From contig NZ_MJIE01000001.1 in assembly GCF_001940235.1 (NCBI RefSeq), positions 1,798,001 through 1,862,000 of the forward strand: a stretch of DNA of 64,000 nt, given 5' to 3'. Source of the DNA: Hornefia porci (GTDB lineage: Bacteria; Bacillota; Clostridia; Peptostreptococcales; Anaerovoracaceae). The position numbers were made by a program, and so were the translations under genes. The notes below the pieces were generated by a model. That model was given only the letters and a program-made list of their open reading frames with translations, was not told the origin of the DNA and made no database searches. This document shows positions 33,168-42,349 of this stretch, in pieces. Position 1 is the stretch's first letter, and every line of letters starts with the position of its first letter.

Positions 33168-35257
33168 GTTTTCAACAGTTGAATAAAGAGTAGGTTTTCC
33201 AGATCCATTGTATTTCAACGTGCAACGGATTTTTTGTCAAATTTTTGATATTTTTAGTTGTATGGTGTTGTATTCTATGCTATTTTGTGATATTATGTAA
33301 GTATGAAACTAAACTATGACAGAAAATCAAAAGATCCTACCTACTTCATCCAGCAGGGTTTTCGCAACGGCAAGAAGACCTCGACCCGAAACGTAGCTCG
33401 GATCGGGAAACATTCGGAACTCCTGGCGATCACAGACGATCCTCTGACTTACGCCAAAGAACAGGTCGCCAAATACAATGAGGAGTGGAAAAAACAGAAG
33501 GTAACGATGGAAATGGTCATCAACTTCGATGAAAAAGTCAAAGCGACGGATGATCCCGCTTCTGCCTCTACCCTGCGCAATATCGGTTACTTCTATCTGC
33601 AGCAGATCTATCATGACCTGCAGATCCGTTCCTTCTTTCAGTCCGTCCTCAGGGAGCGTAAGATCGAATTCGATCCGGATCTGGTGAACCGGTTCCTGAC
33701 CTATGCGCGCATACTTCATCCCGGCTCCAAGCTGGATACCTGCCGCCATCTGGACCGTTACTATGAGCAGCCCGATTTCGACTATCAGCATATCCTGCGG
33801 ACCATGGATCTGATGCAGGAGAACTACGATGCCTATCTGGTTCATCTGTTTGAGCACAGCAACGACATCGTGAAGAGAAATACTTCCGTCTGCTACTATG
33901 ACTGCACCAACTTCTACTTCGAGATCGAATCTCCCGATGATGACTACCTTGATCCGGTGACCGGAGAGATCATCAAAGGTTTCCGCAAGTATGGCTTCGG
34001 CAAGGAGCATCGTCCCAATCCTCTGGTAGAGATGGGACTGTTCATGGATTCTGACGGCATTCCTCTCTCCATGTGTCTGACTTCCGGATCAGATAACGAA
34101 CAGACAACCGCCATCCCTCTGGAGAAGAAACTGACCGAGATGTTCGATGGCAAGCCCTTCATCTACTGTGCGGATGCGGGGCTGGGGTCCTACAATATCC
34201 GCAAGTTCAACTCCATGGGAGGGAGGGCTTTCGTTATCACCCAGTCCATCAAAAAACTGTCCGAGCGGTTGCAGCAGGCGGTTTTCAATGACTGTGACTA
34301 TCGTCTGTTGTCCAATGACCGCCCGGTATCCCTGGAGAAGATGTTCTCCTTTGACCGCGAAGAACCGAAAAACCGCAGTCTTTATGATGACAAAGCCTAC
34401 AAGATCGTCAACGCAGACAACCTGGTCGATCTGGATATGTACGAAGAGAAGCGTTACAAGAACGGCAAGGTGAAGCAGGTCAAGGTAAAAGGCGTGCTGG
34501 AGCAGAAACTGGTTATCACCTTCTCCCGAAAGATGAGGGAATACCAGCGATATATTCGCAATCGTCAAGTTGCAAGAGCGGAAGCCCTTCTGAAGAACCT
34601 TGACCCTGAGACCTACAAGAAAGGGCCTCACGATGTGACACGCTTTATCAAGCGTACTTCCAGAGGAAAAGCCGGAGAGAAAGCCGTTGACCGTTATGCG
34701 ATCGACAGGAAACTCATCGCAGAGGAAGAAAAGTATGATGGTTTTTATGCCATCGCCACCAATCTGGATGATGAGGCAAAGACGATCGTAGAGATCAGTG
34801 CCCGGCGGCATAGGATCGAAAACTGTTTCCGTGTGATGAAGACCAGCTTCTTCGGTCGCCCGGTCTACCATCACAACCGGGAGCGCATCACCGCACACTT
34901 TATGATCTGCTACACATCGCTTCTGATCTACCGTCTGCTGGAGAAGAAGCTGGATGATGCCGGGGAGCACTTCACCACAGACAATATCATTGAGACCATC
35001 AAGAACATGGACGTTGCCAACGTGCAGGATATGTACTATATGGCGACCTATACCGGTTCCCGGGCACTGACCGCGATCAACGGGGTCCTTCCTCTGGATT
35101 TGGATCGGAAAAACTACCTGCCAAAGGATCTCAACAAGAAAATCAGAAAAATTTCAATGTGATATTCCCATACAACTTTTTGAAACACAACTAAACGGCG
35201 AGTTCCATCTCATTCCAATGGACCTCGCTGTTGGTGTCTTCTTTAACTGTTGAAAAC
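33168..35257. mobile_element. IS1634-like insertion sequence
   Basis: Terminal inverted repeats share GTTTTCAACAGTT: 33168-33180 on the left and its reverse complement at 35245-35257 on the right, with weaker similarity extending outward. The element holds a single transposase gene. I could not fix an exact target-site duplication. Confidence 0.8.
33303..35162 (+). CDS. IS1634-family transposase
   Basis: A 619-residue DDE transposase of the IS4 superfamily, IS1634 branch. Aspartates lie in YYDCTNFYFE and CADAGLGSYN, and the C-terminal signature RRHRIENCFRVMKTSF provides the R...E-x6-K motif. The length is normal for IS1634 and the frame is complete, so the element may be active. Inverted repeats bound it. 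Confidence 0.93.
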   Translation: MKLNYDRKSKDPTYFIQQGFRNGKKTSTRNVARIGKHSELLAITDDPLTYAKEQVAKYNEEWKKQKVTMEMVINFDEKVKATDDPASASTLRNIGYFYLQQIYHDLQIRSFFQSVLRERKIEFDPDLVNRFLTYARILHPGSKLDTCRHLDRYYEQPDFDYQHILRTMDLMQENYDAYLVHLFEHSNDIVKRNTSVCYYDCTNFYFEIESPDDDYLDPVTGEIIKGFRKYGFGKEHRPNPLVEMGLFMDSDGIPLSMCLTSGSDNEQTTAIPLEKKLTEMFDGKPFIYCADAGLGSYNIRKFNSMGGRAFVITQSIKKLSERLQQAVFNDCDYRLLSNDRPVSLEKMFSFDREEPKNRSLYDDKAYKIVNADNLVDLDMYEEKRYKNGKVKQVKVKGVLEQKLVITFSRKMREYQRYIRNRQVARAEALLKNLDPETYKKGPHDVTRFIKRTSRGKAGEKAVDRYAIDRKLIAEEEKYDGFYAIATNLDDEAKTIVEISARRHRIENCFRVMKTSFFGRPVYHHNRERITAHFMICYTSLLIYRLLEKKLDDAGEHFTTDNIIETIKNMDVANVQDMYYMATYTGSRALTAINGVLPLDLDRKNYLPKDLNKKIRKISM

Positions 35258-35394
35258 GGGATATTATATCATGGATTGTCAATCACTATGTATAGGACAC
35301 ACACTATCACGAGACACAACCTCCGATTCACTTCACAAGATTTTTCGCGAAATCATTCTGTCTGCTGCATCATACGGCAGTTCGTCAGCAGCGC

Positions 35395-35420
35395 CGATTA
35401 AGCCCTGTCGGACTTAATCG
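35395..35420. repeat. Dispersed hairpin repeat (TTAAGTCC family)
   Basis: CGATTAAGCC and GGACTTAATCG form a 10-bp stem with one mismatch. The flanks (GTCAGC, GCGCC before; GGCAG after) match the element at 48636-48680. It lies between the insertion sequence and the 3' end of the acetyltransferase gene. The gap 35258-35394 shows no gene. Confidence 0.65.
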
Positions 35421-35436
35421 GCAGACACGGTTTGGA

Positions 35437-35925
35437 TTAATAGAATCTCCTGCGGACCACTTCAAATGTCCGGTTCGGATCTGTGGAGGTTCGTTCGATG
35501 CGTCCGGGAGCGCTCTTCACGGAGTCTCCTGTGAGGTGAAACCCGGCCTTTTCATAGACTGCTGCAGCACGGTCGTTGTCCGGATAGTGAATCAGTTCTA
35601 CACAGCCGATGCTTGGGAATTCCTTCTTAAAAGCTTCGCAGCAGGCCTCAAGCGCCTGCACTCCATACCCTTTTCCCTGCTGGTTTTTGTCCACCATGAT
35701 GCGGTGGAGGAACACGTAATCCGGATCTCCTTCTACGAAATAGTAGAGGACGAAGCCGACAGGGACGTCGCCGTCGTAGATTCCTTTGGGGATGAATTCT
35801 TTGTAGAGATAACATTCCGCAATGGAAAACAGGTTATCCTCAACGAAACCCTTCTGCTCATCCTCCATTTCAAGATCCGTTATTTCAATCAGATTATCTT
35901 TGGTTACCGGTTTTAATTTCAGCAT
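35437..35925 (-). CDS. GNAT-family N-acetyltransferase (spermidine/BltD-like)
   Basis: A 162-residue acetyltransferase. The acetyl-CoA motif VDKNQQGKGYGVQAL and the end segment NDRAAAVYEKAGFHLTGD are clear, and the N-terminus MLKLKPVTKDNLIEITDLEM resembles polyamine acetyltransferases such as BltD and PaiA. It is the last gene of a minus-strand run that also encodes two aminotransferases and an ornithine-cyclodeaminase-like enzyme, 17 bases after the first of these, which suggests an amine or amino acid as substrate. Confidence 0.87.
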   Translation of the reverse strand: MLKLKPVTKDNLIEITDLEMEDEQKGFVEDNLFSIAECYLYKEFIPKGIYDGDVPVGFVLYYFVEGDPDYVFLHRIMVDKNQQGKGYGVQALEACCEAFKKEFPSIGCVELIHYPDNDRAAAVYEKAGFHLTGDSVKSAPGRIERTSTDPNRTFEVVRRRFY

Positions 35926-35942
35926 TTTCCTACCTCCCGCCG

Positions 35943-37064
35943 TCAGGCGTTCTCTTCGATAAACTCATCGATCAGTTCCAGTCCCTCTTCCAGCCGGTCA
36001 GCGTGGGACAGTGTGATCCGGAAGGAATGGGGAACAAAGAAGCAGTCGCCGTGGCAGACCAGTACCCCCTTCTCATCCAGCAGACGGTCGCCGAATACCT
36101 GTGCATCCATATCGATGTCATAGTGTATCAGGTAAGTGGTGCCGTGCGCGTCGGCGTACTGCTTAAGATGCGGGTGGCCATCCAGCCAGCGGTCGATGAT
36201 TTTTTTGTTGGCGTTAACGATGGAACGGCTGCGCTGAAAGATTTTGTCCGCATGCTCCAGCGCAACAGCGAAAATCCATTCATCGAAAACCCCGCCGCAA
36301 ATAGAATCATAGGAACGGCGATTATAGATTCTCTTCCGCATTTCCGCATCAGGGCAGACAATCCAGCCGACTCTTACGCCGGCCATGGAATAGATTTTCG
36401 ATGAGCTGCAGGTGACGATGGACTTCTCATACAGATCAGCGAAGGAGGGCATATATTCCTCATCCAGACCTCTGTACATTTCATCGCAGACAATCCAGGC
36501 GTCACAGCTCCTGGCGATCTCCACCAGCGTTTCCATCTCCCGGCGCGTCAGCAATGCTCCGGAGGGATTATTCGGGTTGGTGAACAAAATCGCCTTGGTG
36601 TCGGAGTCGACCTTCCGGCGGACCTCCTGCAGGTCCAGACGATATCCGGCCTCCGGCTGCAGATGCACATTCCGCACCTCCGCCCCCAGAGAACGAGGAA
36701 TAGAATCGAACTGCTGATAGTTGGGCACAATGGAAATTACATTATCATCAGGCTCCACCAGGGTCATGACCACCGTGTTATTGGCGCCCGTTCCGCCGTG
36801 GACCAGAATCACCTCATCCGGCTCTACTGCCCTGTACAAACCGGACACGGCTTTTTTGCAGCGAGGAGTGCCGTCAAACCGCGGATAACCGAGATTCATC
36901 GTTTTCAGTTCCCGGAAGAAGTCCTCCATACTTTCCCCGGTAAGCCGGAACAGCTCTTCTACCGTCATGGGCTGCACACAGCTGCCGCCCAGATAAATTT
37001 TGTTCTTGTCACTGTCACAGGCAGGATTCAGCCAGTTTTCCAATACAAAGTTATCAATTTTCAT
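35943..37064 (-). CDS. PLP aminotransferase class I/II (paralogue 1)
   Basis: A 373-residue fold-type I aminotransferase. The signature loop TNPNNPSG and the PLP lysine in SSSKIYSMAGVRVGW are present, along with the aspartate in CDEMY. It is clearly paralogous to the gene at 38128-39249: both start MKI, then an acidic/aromatic segment, and share SGE and GATGANN-like motifs. The substrate is unknown; capreomycidine-synthase-like aminotransferases are among possible relatives. GGAGGAAT precedes the start. Confidence 0.9.
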   Translation of the reverse strand: MKIDNFVLENWLNPACDSDKNKIYLGGSCVQPMTVEELFRLTGESMEDFFRELKTMNLGYPRFDGTPRCKKAVSGLYRAVEPDEVILVHGGTGANNTVVMTLVEPDDNVISIVPNYQQFDSIPRSLGAEVRNVHLQPEAGYRLDLQEVRRKVDSDTKAILFTNPNNPSGALLTRREMETLVEIARSCDAWIVCDEMYRGLDEEYMPSFADLYEKSIVTCSSSKIYSMAGVRVGWIVCPDAEMRKRIYNRRSYDSICGGVFDEWIFAVALEHADKIFQRSRSIVNANKKIIDRWLDGHPHLKQYADAHGTTYLIHYDIDMDAQVFGDRLLDEKGVLVCHGDCFFVPHSFRITLSHADRLEEGLELIDEFIEENA

Positions 37065-37093
37065 GGTATTCCTCCTCGATGAGCAGACACTCT

Positions 37094-38107
37094 CTAGATT
37101 TCTGCAGTTGTACCGAGCTGCTTCTTCCGCGCCGATTCCACCGCTGTTTTTGCGGTGACCAGATCCAGGGCAGCCAGTCCGGTGGCGTCGAAGATCGTGA
37201 TATCATCCGCAGATACTCTTCCTGGGACTTCTCCGATGAGAACCTGACCGATTTCCCCTGTTACTGTGTCCGGTGAAATAAGCCCCATCCTGGCCGGGAT
37301 TTCCATTTCGCCCACGGCGCAGCACTGCTTAGCATCATCCGCAAAGGCTCTGGCGACTGTAAAGAGCTGAGGATCAATCTCCTCCTTACCCGTCATGTCG
37401 GCGCCGATACAGCTCAGATGCGTTCCCGGGCGGACCCAATCCTTCATGATCAGAGGCTTTGTGCTTCTGGTCACGGTAAGAATGACGTCGCTGACTTCTA
37501 CCGATTTTTTCAGATCATCGCATGCCCGGAAGGCCACATGACCGCAATCGATATGCAATTCTTCCTTCAGTCTTTTTTCGATGGATTCCACATACCGGAA
37601 AGCGTTTTCCGGTGCATAGGGGTCGGCGACAATTACTTTCGTAATGCCGGGCAGCTTCAAAATGGACGCGCCCAGCAGATAGATGGACTGTAATCCTGCT
37701 CCGACCAGAAGAAGCGTTTCGCTGTCCGGACGTGCCAGGGCGGCGGCGCCGACAGCCGCCGCTGCGCCGGTGCGAAGGCTGGTGATATAGGAAGCATCCA
37801 TTACGCCGATGGGCATGCCCGTTTTCGAGTCGAAGGCCATCAATACGCCGGTAAATACCGGCAGCCCCTTCTCTGCGTTTTCCGGGAAATTATTTAACAG
37901 CTTCGCACCGTGAATGGCGACTTCTCCGAATGCTCCTCCGGAGCGGATATCCATCAGCGCGCCGGTTTCAAACCGGTGCTCCACAAGAGGCCATGCCGCG
38001 ACCTGTCCCCTGGCCTTGGCCCTGTACACCGCCTCTACGCCTTCGATGACATCGGGCAGTTCCAGAATACTTATGAGATCCTTTCTGCTCAGTACCTTGA
38101 TTTCCAT
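37094..38107 (-). CDS. Ornithine cyclodeaminase / mu-crystallin family enzyme
   Basis: A 337-residue NAD-dependent enzyme. The family landmarks are MDIRSGGAFGEVA, SLRTGAAAAVGAAALARP, the Rossmann motif LVGAGLQS, CIGADMTGKEEID and the final FDATGLAALDLVTA. Members convert ornithine to proline, or act as ketimine reductases or alanine dehydrogenases, so the exact reaction is open; its place in a window rich in ornithine genes favours an amino acid substrate. ATG 38107 is preferred because GAGGAGG lies seven bases before it. Confidence 0.88.
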   Translation of the reverse strand: MEIKVLSRKDLISILELPDVIEGVEAVYRAKARGQVAAWPLVEHRFETGALMDIRSGGAFGEVAIHGAKLLNNFPENAEKGLPVFTGVLMAFDSKTGMPIGVMDASYITSLRTGAAAAVGAAALARPDSETLLLVGAGLQSIYLLGASILKLPGITKVIVADPYAPENAFRYVESIEKRLKEELHIDCGHVAFRACDDLKKSVEVSDVILTVTRSTKPLIMKDWVRPGTHLSCIGADMTGKEEIDPQLFTVARAFADDAKQCCAVGEMEIPARMGLISPDTVTGEIGQVLIGEVPGRVSADDITIFDATGLAALDLVTAKTAVESARKKQLGTTAEI

Positions 38108-38127
38108 TGCTACTACCTCCTCGCTAA

Positions 38128-39249
38128 TCATATTTCTTTAAGATATTCCCCGAACAGCTTCAGCCCCTCAGCCAGAAGCTCTGAGTCAAAGGCGTAGCCG
38201 ATGCGCACGGCGCCTTCCATCTCAAAGCATTCGCCCGGAGTGAACATGACCCCCCTGGATTTAAGCAATCCGATGCAGAGATCCCGCGAGGGCATGTCTT
38301 TTTTGTAATAGACCAGTGCCGTTGTGCCGGCCACAGGCTTCTGATACCAGACTTCTTCGGTGGCGTTCACCCACTCATCCAGAATACGCCGGTTCTTCAG
38401 CAGAATCGCTCTGTTTCTGGCGTAAATCGCCTCTTTATTGGCCAGAGCAAGCGCCGCAAGTTTATCGTCGATTACCGGGCAGCTGATAGTGTCATAATCC
38501 CTTCTTTCCCTTGCCAGCCGCACCAGTTCTTTGTCGCGGGAGACAAACCAGCCGATACGCAGTCCCGCCAGAGAATAGATTTTGGACATACTGCCTACGC
38601 TGATTCCCTTCTCGTAGATATCGACGATGCTGGGCATATAGCTGCCGTCTTCGGAAATTCCGCGATACACCTCGTCACAAAGTACATAGGCGTCCACGCT
38701 TCGCGCGATTTCAGCGATTTTCTGCATTTCCTCTGCCGGAATCAGGGAACCGCTGGGATTATTCGGATTGTTGATGGTAATCATCTTTGTGTTCTCGTCC
38801 ACAAGTGAACGGAGCTCCTCCAGATCCGGAAGGAATCGGTTCTCCGGGTTCAGTCTCAGCACGCGGACCTCCGCACCGATGGATTCCGGTATGGAATAGT
38901 GCTGCTGATAGGTCGGCATGACCGATACCATATTGTCTCCGGGCTCCAGCAGTGTCATAATGACCTGATGGTTCGCGCCGATTGCTCCGTGGAGGGGAAC
39001 GATGTCCTCTGCATTCACATTCTCATAGAGCGACGCGATTCCGGCAAGCAGCTCCGGCGAGCCCTCAATATGACTGTAGGTCAGCCGGGTATCCGCCAGG
39101 TCCTTCATATATTCCCCGACATCCTCTCCTGAGAGCGCCAGAAGCTCCCGCACAGTCAATGAGTCGATACATGTTTCTGCCAGATTATACCTGCACCTGG
39201 TTTCCCAGTCGTTCATCCACTGTTCCACTTTAAAGGTTCTGATTTTCAT
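38128..39249 (-). CDS. PLP aminotransferase class I/II (paralogue 2)
   Basis: A 373-residue aminotransferase of the same length as the gene at 35943, with INNPNNPSG, CDEVYRGI and the lysine in SMSKIYSLAGLRIGW. It is the first gene of the minus-strand operon and is read away from the PucR-type regulator. The pair of paralogues around one cyclodeaminase-like enzyme suggests two similar amino donors or two steps on one molecule. CGGAGGTAAGAGCC precedes the start. Confidence 0.9.
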   Translation of the reverse strand: MKIRTFKVEQWMNDWETRCRYNLAETCIDSLTVRELLALSGEDVGEYMKDLADTRLTYSHIEGSPELLAGIASLYENVNAEDIVPLHGAIGANHQVIMTLLEPGDNMVSVMPTYQQHYSIPESIGAEVRVLRLNPENRFLPDLEELRSLVDENTKMITINNPNNPSGSLIPAEEMQKIAEIARSVDAYVLCDEVYRGISEDGSYMPSIVDIYEKGISVGSMSKIYSLAGLRIGWFVSRDKELVRLARERRDYDTISCPVIDDKLAALALANKEAIYARNRAILLKNRRILDEWVNATEEVWYQKPVAGTTALVYYKKDMPSRDLCIGLLKSRGVMFTPGECFEMEGAVRIGYAFDSELLAEGLKLFGEYLKEI

Positions 39250-39271
39250 GGCTCTTACCTCCGTGTTTACG

Positions 39272-39328
39272 CCCTTTGTGTTCTTTGCACCCTTTGTGTT
39301 CTTTGCACCTTTTGTGCCCTGTCTTTGT
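39272..39328 (-). repeat. 18-bp tandem repeats in an aminotransferase leader
   Basis: CCCTTTGTGTTCTTTGCA occurs twice in perfect tandem (39272-39289, 39290-39307), followed by a degenerate third copy (CCTTTTGTG...CTTTG). They lie in the 5' leader of the minus-strand operon, 23 bases before the aminotransferase start, and could be operator or RNA-binding sites. Confidence 0.7.
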
Positions 39329-39355
39329 CTCTATTCTAACAAAGGTTTCCCCTGT

Positions 39356-39390
39356 AATTTATTGTAGCTTTCAATAAATTGATGTATAAT
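39356..39390 (+). promoter_or_regulatory. PucR-regulator promoter with overlapping inverted repeat
   Basis: TTGTAG (39362-39367), 17 bases and TATAAT (39385-39390) drive the regulator gene. AATTTATTG (39356-39364) and CAATAAATT (39372-39380) form a perfect 9-bp inverted repeat over the minus-35, a likely autoregulatory site. Confidence 0.7.
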
Positions 39391-39421
39391 GTTTGTAAAA
39401 TATACAATGAGGAGGAGAACG

Positions 39422-40567
39422 ATGGCACTGACGGTAAAAGATATATTAAAGCTGCCTTGCGCCGATTCCTTTGTGCTGGCGGCGGGTAAAGGAGGGCTGG
39501 AGAGACCGGTTCAATCTGCGGAGATTCTGGATTACGAGTTTGCTCCGGACGTAGCATACGACGCCGCAGGATCCTTCAATCCGGACAGTGTGGTGCTTTC
39601 CAGTCTGCTCTTCGCAAAGGACCGTCCGGAGCTGCTTCTGCCGGCCGTCAGAGAGCTTTCTGATCGCGGTTCTGCGGCCCTGATTTACAAGCAGGTTGTC
39701 TTCGAGACGCTTCCTCAGGAGGTTCTGGACTTCGCCGACAAAATGTCTTTCCCTGTTTTTTGTTATCGGGAAGGCACCTGGTTTGAAAATATTATCTTTG
39801 ACATCATCTACGCCATACGGCAGGATGACTCGTCATTTCTTACCTCCGATGTGGTTGATCAGATGATTCGCGGAGATCTGGGAAAGGAATCCCAGTACCG
39901 GATCAGTCACGGTATTTCTTTGTTATTAAAGGAATTCAGCGCCGCGGTGTATCTTCGTCCGGGCAGCTCCGGAGAGCCGGACGTCGCACGCGTTGAAAAC
40001 TCATTTTATCTGAGCAAGGGAATCAAAACGAAGGTGCTTCCGGTGCCTTATGATGACGGACTGTTCCTGCTGATGACTGCAAGACGGCCTGAACGTTCCG
40101 CCTTCGAGGCGGTATTCCGTGAGACTGCTGATGTGCTGGGTATTCCCCGCGGGAGGCTCAGCGTTGTCTGGAGTGGAATCCATCCTTCTCATGAGTGCTT
40201 CGGCGAGATTTTCCGGGAGGCCTATTATGGATGGCTCGCGGCTTCCATGACCGGCACGGCTTTTCGTTCTTATGCGGATATCGGCGTGTACCAGTTTCTG
40301 ATTCCGTTGGCAGATTCGCCTGCCATGACGCGTTTCTCCGCACATTACGCGGAGGCTGTGAAGGCATATGAGGGGACCTGCGCCGCCTGGATTCAGCACG
40401 GCGGGGACGCTGCGGCGACGGCCGCGGAGCTGAGATGCCATGTAAACACAGTCCATTATCGTTTGTCCCGCATCAAGGAGCGCATCGGACATCCGGAGTA
40501 TTCAGACAGCCAGCTGTTCCGGGATCTGTCCATCGCGTATGTGGCGCTGGTGAACCGGAAAGGTTGA
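39422..40567 (+). CDS. PucR-family transcriptional regulator
   Basis: A 381-residue regulator with an N-terminal PucR domain (LTVKDILKLPCADSFVLAAGKGGLERPV) and a C-terminal helix-turn-helix of the CdaR/PucR type (AAATAAELRCHVNTVHYRLSRIKERIG). PucR proteins control purine, amino acid or other nitrogen catabolism genes in response to a metabolite. ATG 39422 has GGAGGAGAACG upstream. It is divergent from the aminotransferase operon, its likely target. Confidence 0.9.
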   Translation: MALTVKDILKLPCADSFVLAAGKGGLERPVQSAEILDYEFAPDVAYDAAGSFNPDSVVLSSLLFAKDRPELLLPAVRELSDRGSAALIYKQVVFETLPQEVLDFADKMSFPVFCYREGTWFENIIFDIIYAIRQDDSSFLTSDVVDQMIRGDLGKESQYRISHGISLLLKEFSAAVYLRPGSSGEPDVARVENSFYLSKGIKTKVLPVPYDDGLFLLMTARRPERSAFEAVFRETADVLGIPRGRLSVVWSGIHPSHECFGEIFREAYYGWLAASMTGTAFRSYADIGVYQFLIPLADSPAMTRFSAHYAEAVKAYEGTCAAWIQHGGDAAATAAELRCHVNTVHYRLSRIKERIGHPEYSDSQLFRDLSIAYVALVNRKG

Positions 40568-40586
40568 AAGGCGTCCGAGGCTCCGG

Positions 40587-42026
40587 TCATTTGCCGGAGA
40601 GAATATCATATTTCCGAAGCTTATCGTAGAGAAGGCTTCGGGAGATGCCGAGGGCTTTCGCCGCTTTCGTCCGGTTTCCGGCGCTCTGTCTGAGGGCAGA
40701 GAGGATCTGCTCCTTTTCATAGCGCTCTTTTCCGGCAAAGTAATTTCTTTCTTTGGACAAATCAGAGGACGAATGCTGTTCTGAACTGTGAGTTTCCGCT
40801 GCGGGGGTCTCACAGATTTTCTCGCGGATAAAGTTAAAATCGGATTTCTGAAGGATATCGCTGTCTGACATGATACAGGCCCGTTCGATGAAGTGCTTCA
40901 GCTCCCGCACATTGCCGGGCCAGCTGTAGGAAGACAGATAGCTGATCGCAGCGTCGGAAATTCCTTTGTAATGAAGATGATACTTGCGGTTAATCTCCTC
41001 AATGATTGATTCACAAAGCAGCGGGATATCTTCCGGCCGTTCTCTCAGCGGAGGGATTCTGAGCTCAATCACGTTGATCCGATAGAGGAGGTCCTCGCGG
41101 AATTTCTTTTCTTTCACCATCTGGTAAAGATCCTGATTGCTGCAGCATATCACCTGAATGTCCAGCGGGATCGGATGAATCGAGCCGATCCGCTCCACCT
41201 CATATTCCTGAAGGACACGCAGAAGCTTGGACTGTGCGTCCAGAGAGAGCTCCTCCACTTCATCCAGCAGAACTGTGCCGTGATTGGCCTCCTCGAATTT
41301 CCCCGCCTTTCCGGTCTTGTTGGCGCCGGAGAAGGTGCCGGAAACATAGCCGAACAGTTCGGATTCAACCAGGTCCTTGGGGATCGCGGCACAGTTGATT
41401 TTTACAAAGGGTTTGTCGCGACGGTTGCTGACGTTATGAATCGTTGTGGCGAAGACTTCCTTCCCTGTTCCGGTTTCTCCGGTGAGGAGAATCGGCAGAG
41501 CGGTGTTGCTGATCCGGAACAGAACATTTTTCAGTTCTGTTATTTTGTCAGAAATCCCCACAATGGAATCAAAAATATCCGGCGCGTTGTTCAGTCCGTG
41601 CAGCCGTCTGTTCAGCAGAAGATTGGATTCCTCCAGTTTCCGTACCCGCTCCTGAAGGTTGCGGATCTGCTCTGCGCTGTTGAAGGAACTGGAGGTCGCG
41701 ACGCCCTGAACCTCTCCGTGGCTGTTGATGACCGGCAGGCGACTGTATACGATCTGACGGCCGTCTTCAAGCTGAAAAAGCTCATCGAAGGCAGGAGATG
41801 CGGTATTGATCGCGTCATACAGCTGAGTGTTCGGGATCAGCTCTTCGATCTGCATTCCGATGATATCGTCCTTTTTCTTTCCGAAAAATTCAGCGTAATT
41901 GTCATTGATATATATGATCCTCCCGTTTTTGTTCAGCAAAACCTGAAAGTAAAGAGAATCGAATATCTGAAAACAGAGTTCATGAGTGTTCTCATAGATG
42001 TTGTCGGACCGGATGAATTTTTTCAT
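40587..42026 (-). CDS. Sigma-54-dependent transcriptional activator (PAS-AAA+-Fis), second copy
   Basis: A 479-residue enhancer-binding protein with a PAS domain at the N-terminus (VLLNKNGRIIYINDNYAEFFGKKKDDIIGM), a coiled linker (LQERVRKLEESNLLLNRRL), an AAA+ domain with Walker A GETGTGKE, and a Fis-type HTH at the end (NRTKAAKALGISRSLLYDKLRKY). The sigma-54 contact loop is GTFSGA, which departs from GAFTGA at two positions. ATG 42026 is preferred over GTG 42035 because AGAAGG then has normal spacing. It diverges from the sigma-54-promoted operon at 42350-48336, its probable target. Confidence 0.92.
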   Translation of the reverse strand: MKKFIRSDNIYENTHELCFQIFDSLYFQVLLNKNGRIIYINDNYAEFFGKKKDDIIGMQIEELIPNTQLYDAINTASPAFDELFQLEDGRQIVYSRLPVINSHGEVQGVATSSSFNSAEQIRNLQERVRKLEESNLLLNRRLHGLNNAPDIFDSIVGISDKITELKNVLFRISNTALPILLTGETGTGKEVFATTIHNVSNRRDKPFVKINCAAIPKDLVESELFGYVSGTFSGANKTGKAGKFEEANHGTVLLDEVEELSLDAQSKLLRVLQEYEVERIGSIHPIPLDIQVICCSNQDLYQMVKEKKFREDLLYRINVIELRIPPLRERPEDIPLLCESIIEEINRKYHLHYKGISDAAISYLSSYSWPGNVRELKHFIERACIMSDSDILQKSDFNFIREKICETPAAETHSSEQHSSSDLSKERNYFAGKERYEKEQILSALRQSAGNRTKAAKALGISRSLLYDKLRKYDILSGK

Positions 42027-42086
42027 GGTGAGCACCTTCTGAAATGTACAAAATAACGGACGAAACTGTCTTGTTTATACAACAAT

Positions 42087-42115
42087 ATTATAGCGGTTCT
42101 TTCAGGCTGAGTCAA
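42087..42115 (-). promoter_or_regulatory. Promoter of the second sigma-54 activator gene
   Basis: On the minus strand TTGACT (42110-42115), 17 bases and TATAAT (42087-42092) closely match the sigma-70 consensus. Confidence 0.7.
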
Positions 42116-42166
42116 TGTGAGAATAGTCAAATGTTAAAAATATGTCAGTTTTTATGACGCGAATAT

Positions 42167-42182
42167 TTGGCACAGCTTTTGC
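42167..42182 (+). promoter_or_regulatory. Sigma-54 promoter of the BKACE/HMGR-like operon
   Basis: TTGGCACAGCTTTTGC contains GG (42169-42170) and GC (42181-42182) separated by ten bases, a near-perfect minus-24/minus-12 element. The expected start near 42194 leaves a leader of about 155 bases that carries the hairpin repeat at 42215. Confidence 0.85.
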
Positions 42183-42214
42183 GATTTTATATTCATCATA
42201 AATAGTGGAGCCTA

Positions 42215-42284
42215 TTAAGTCCCCTCGGACTTAACGGGTGCTGGCGATAGCCTGCCGGCAGTGCCGCGGCGCGCAATCCACTGG
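42215..42284. repeat. Dispersed hairpin repeat in the operon leader (TTAAGTCC family)
   Basis: TTAAGTCC-CCTC-GGACTTAA (42215-42234) is a perfect 8-bp stem. The following segment with CGGCAGTGCCGCGGCGC and ATCCACTGGC (to about 42284) is a near-match to the reverse complement of 48611-48640. The element is therefore an inverted, partial relative of the 48.6-kb copy. Confidence 0.7.
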
Positions 42285-42349
42285 CAAATATCTCCCGGCC
42301 GGGGTTATTGAAAAAAGCAGTTATTATTTTTAGAATAGGAGACAATGAA

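Noticed and set aside
39272..39328. A small CRISPR array
   Set aside because: The 18-base units are directly adjacent with no spacers, and no cas genes are present in the window.
42141..42160. TGTCA...TGACG as the enhancer site of the second sigma-54 activator
   Set aside because: It is imperfect and ends only about ten bases from the minus-24 element, too close for a normal enhancer. I could not define a convincing site in this region.
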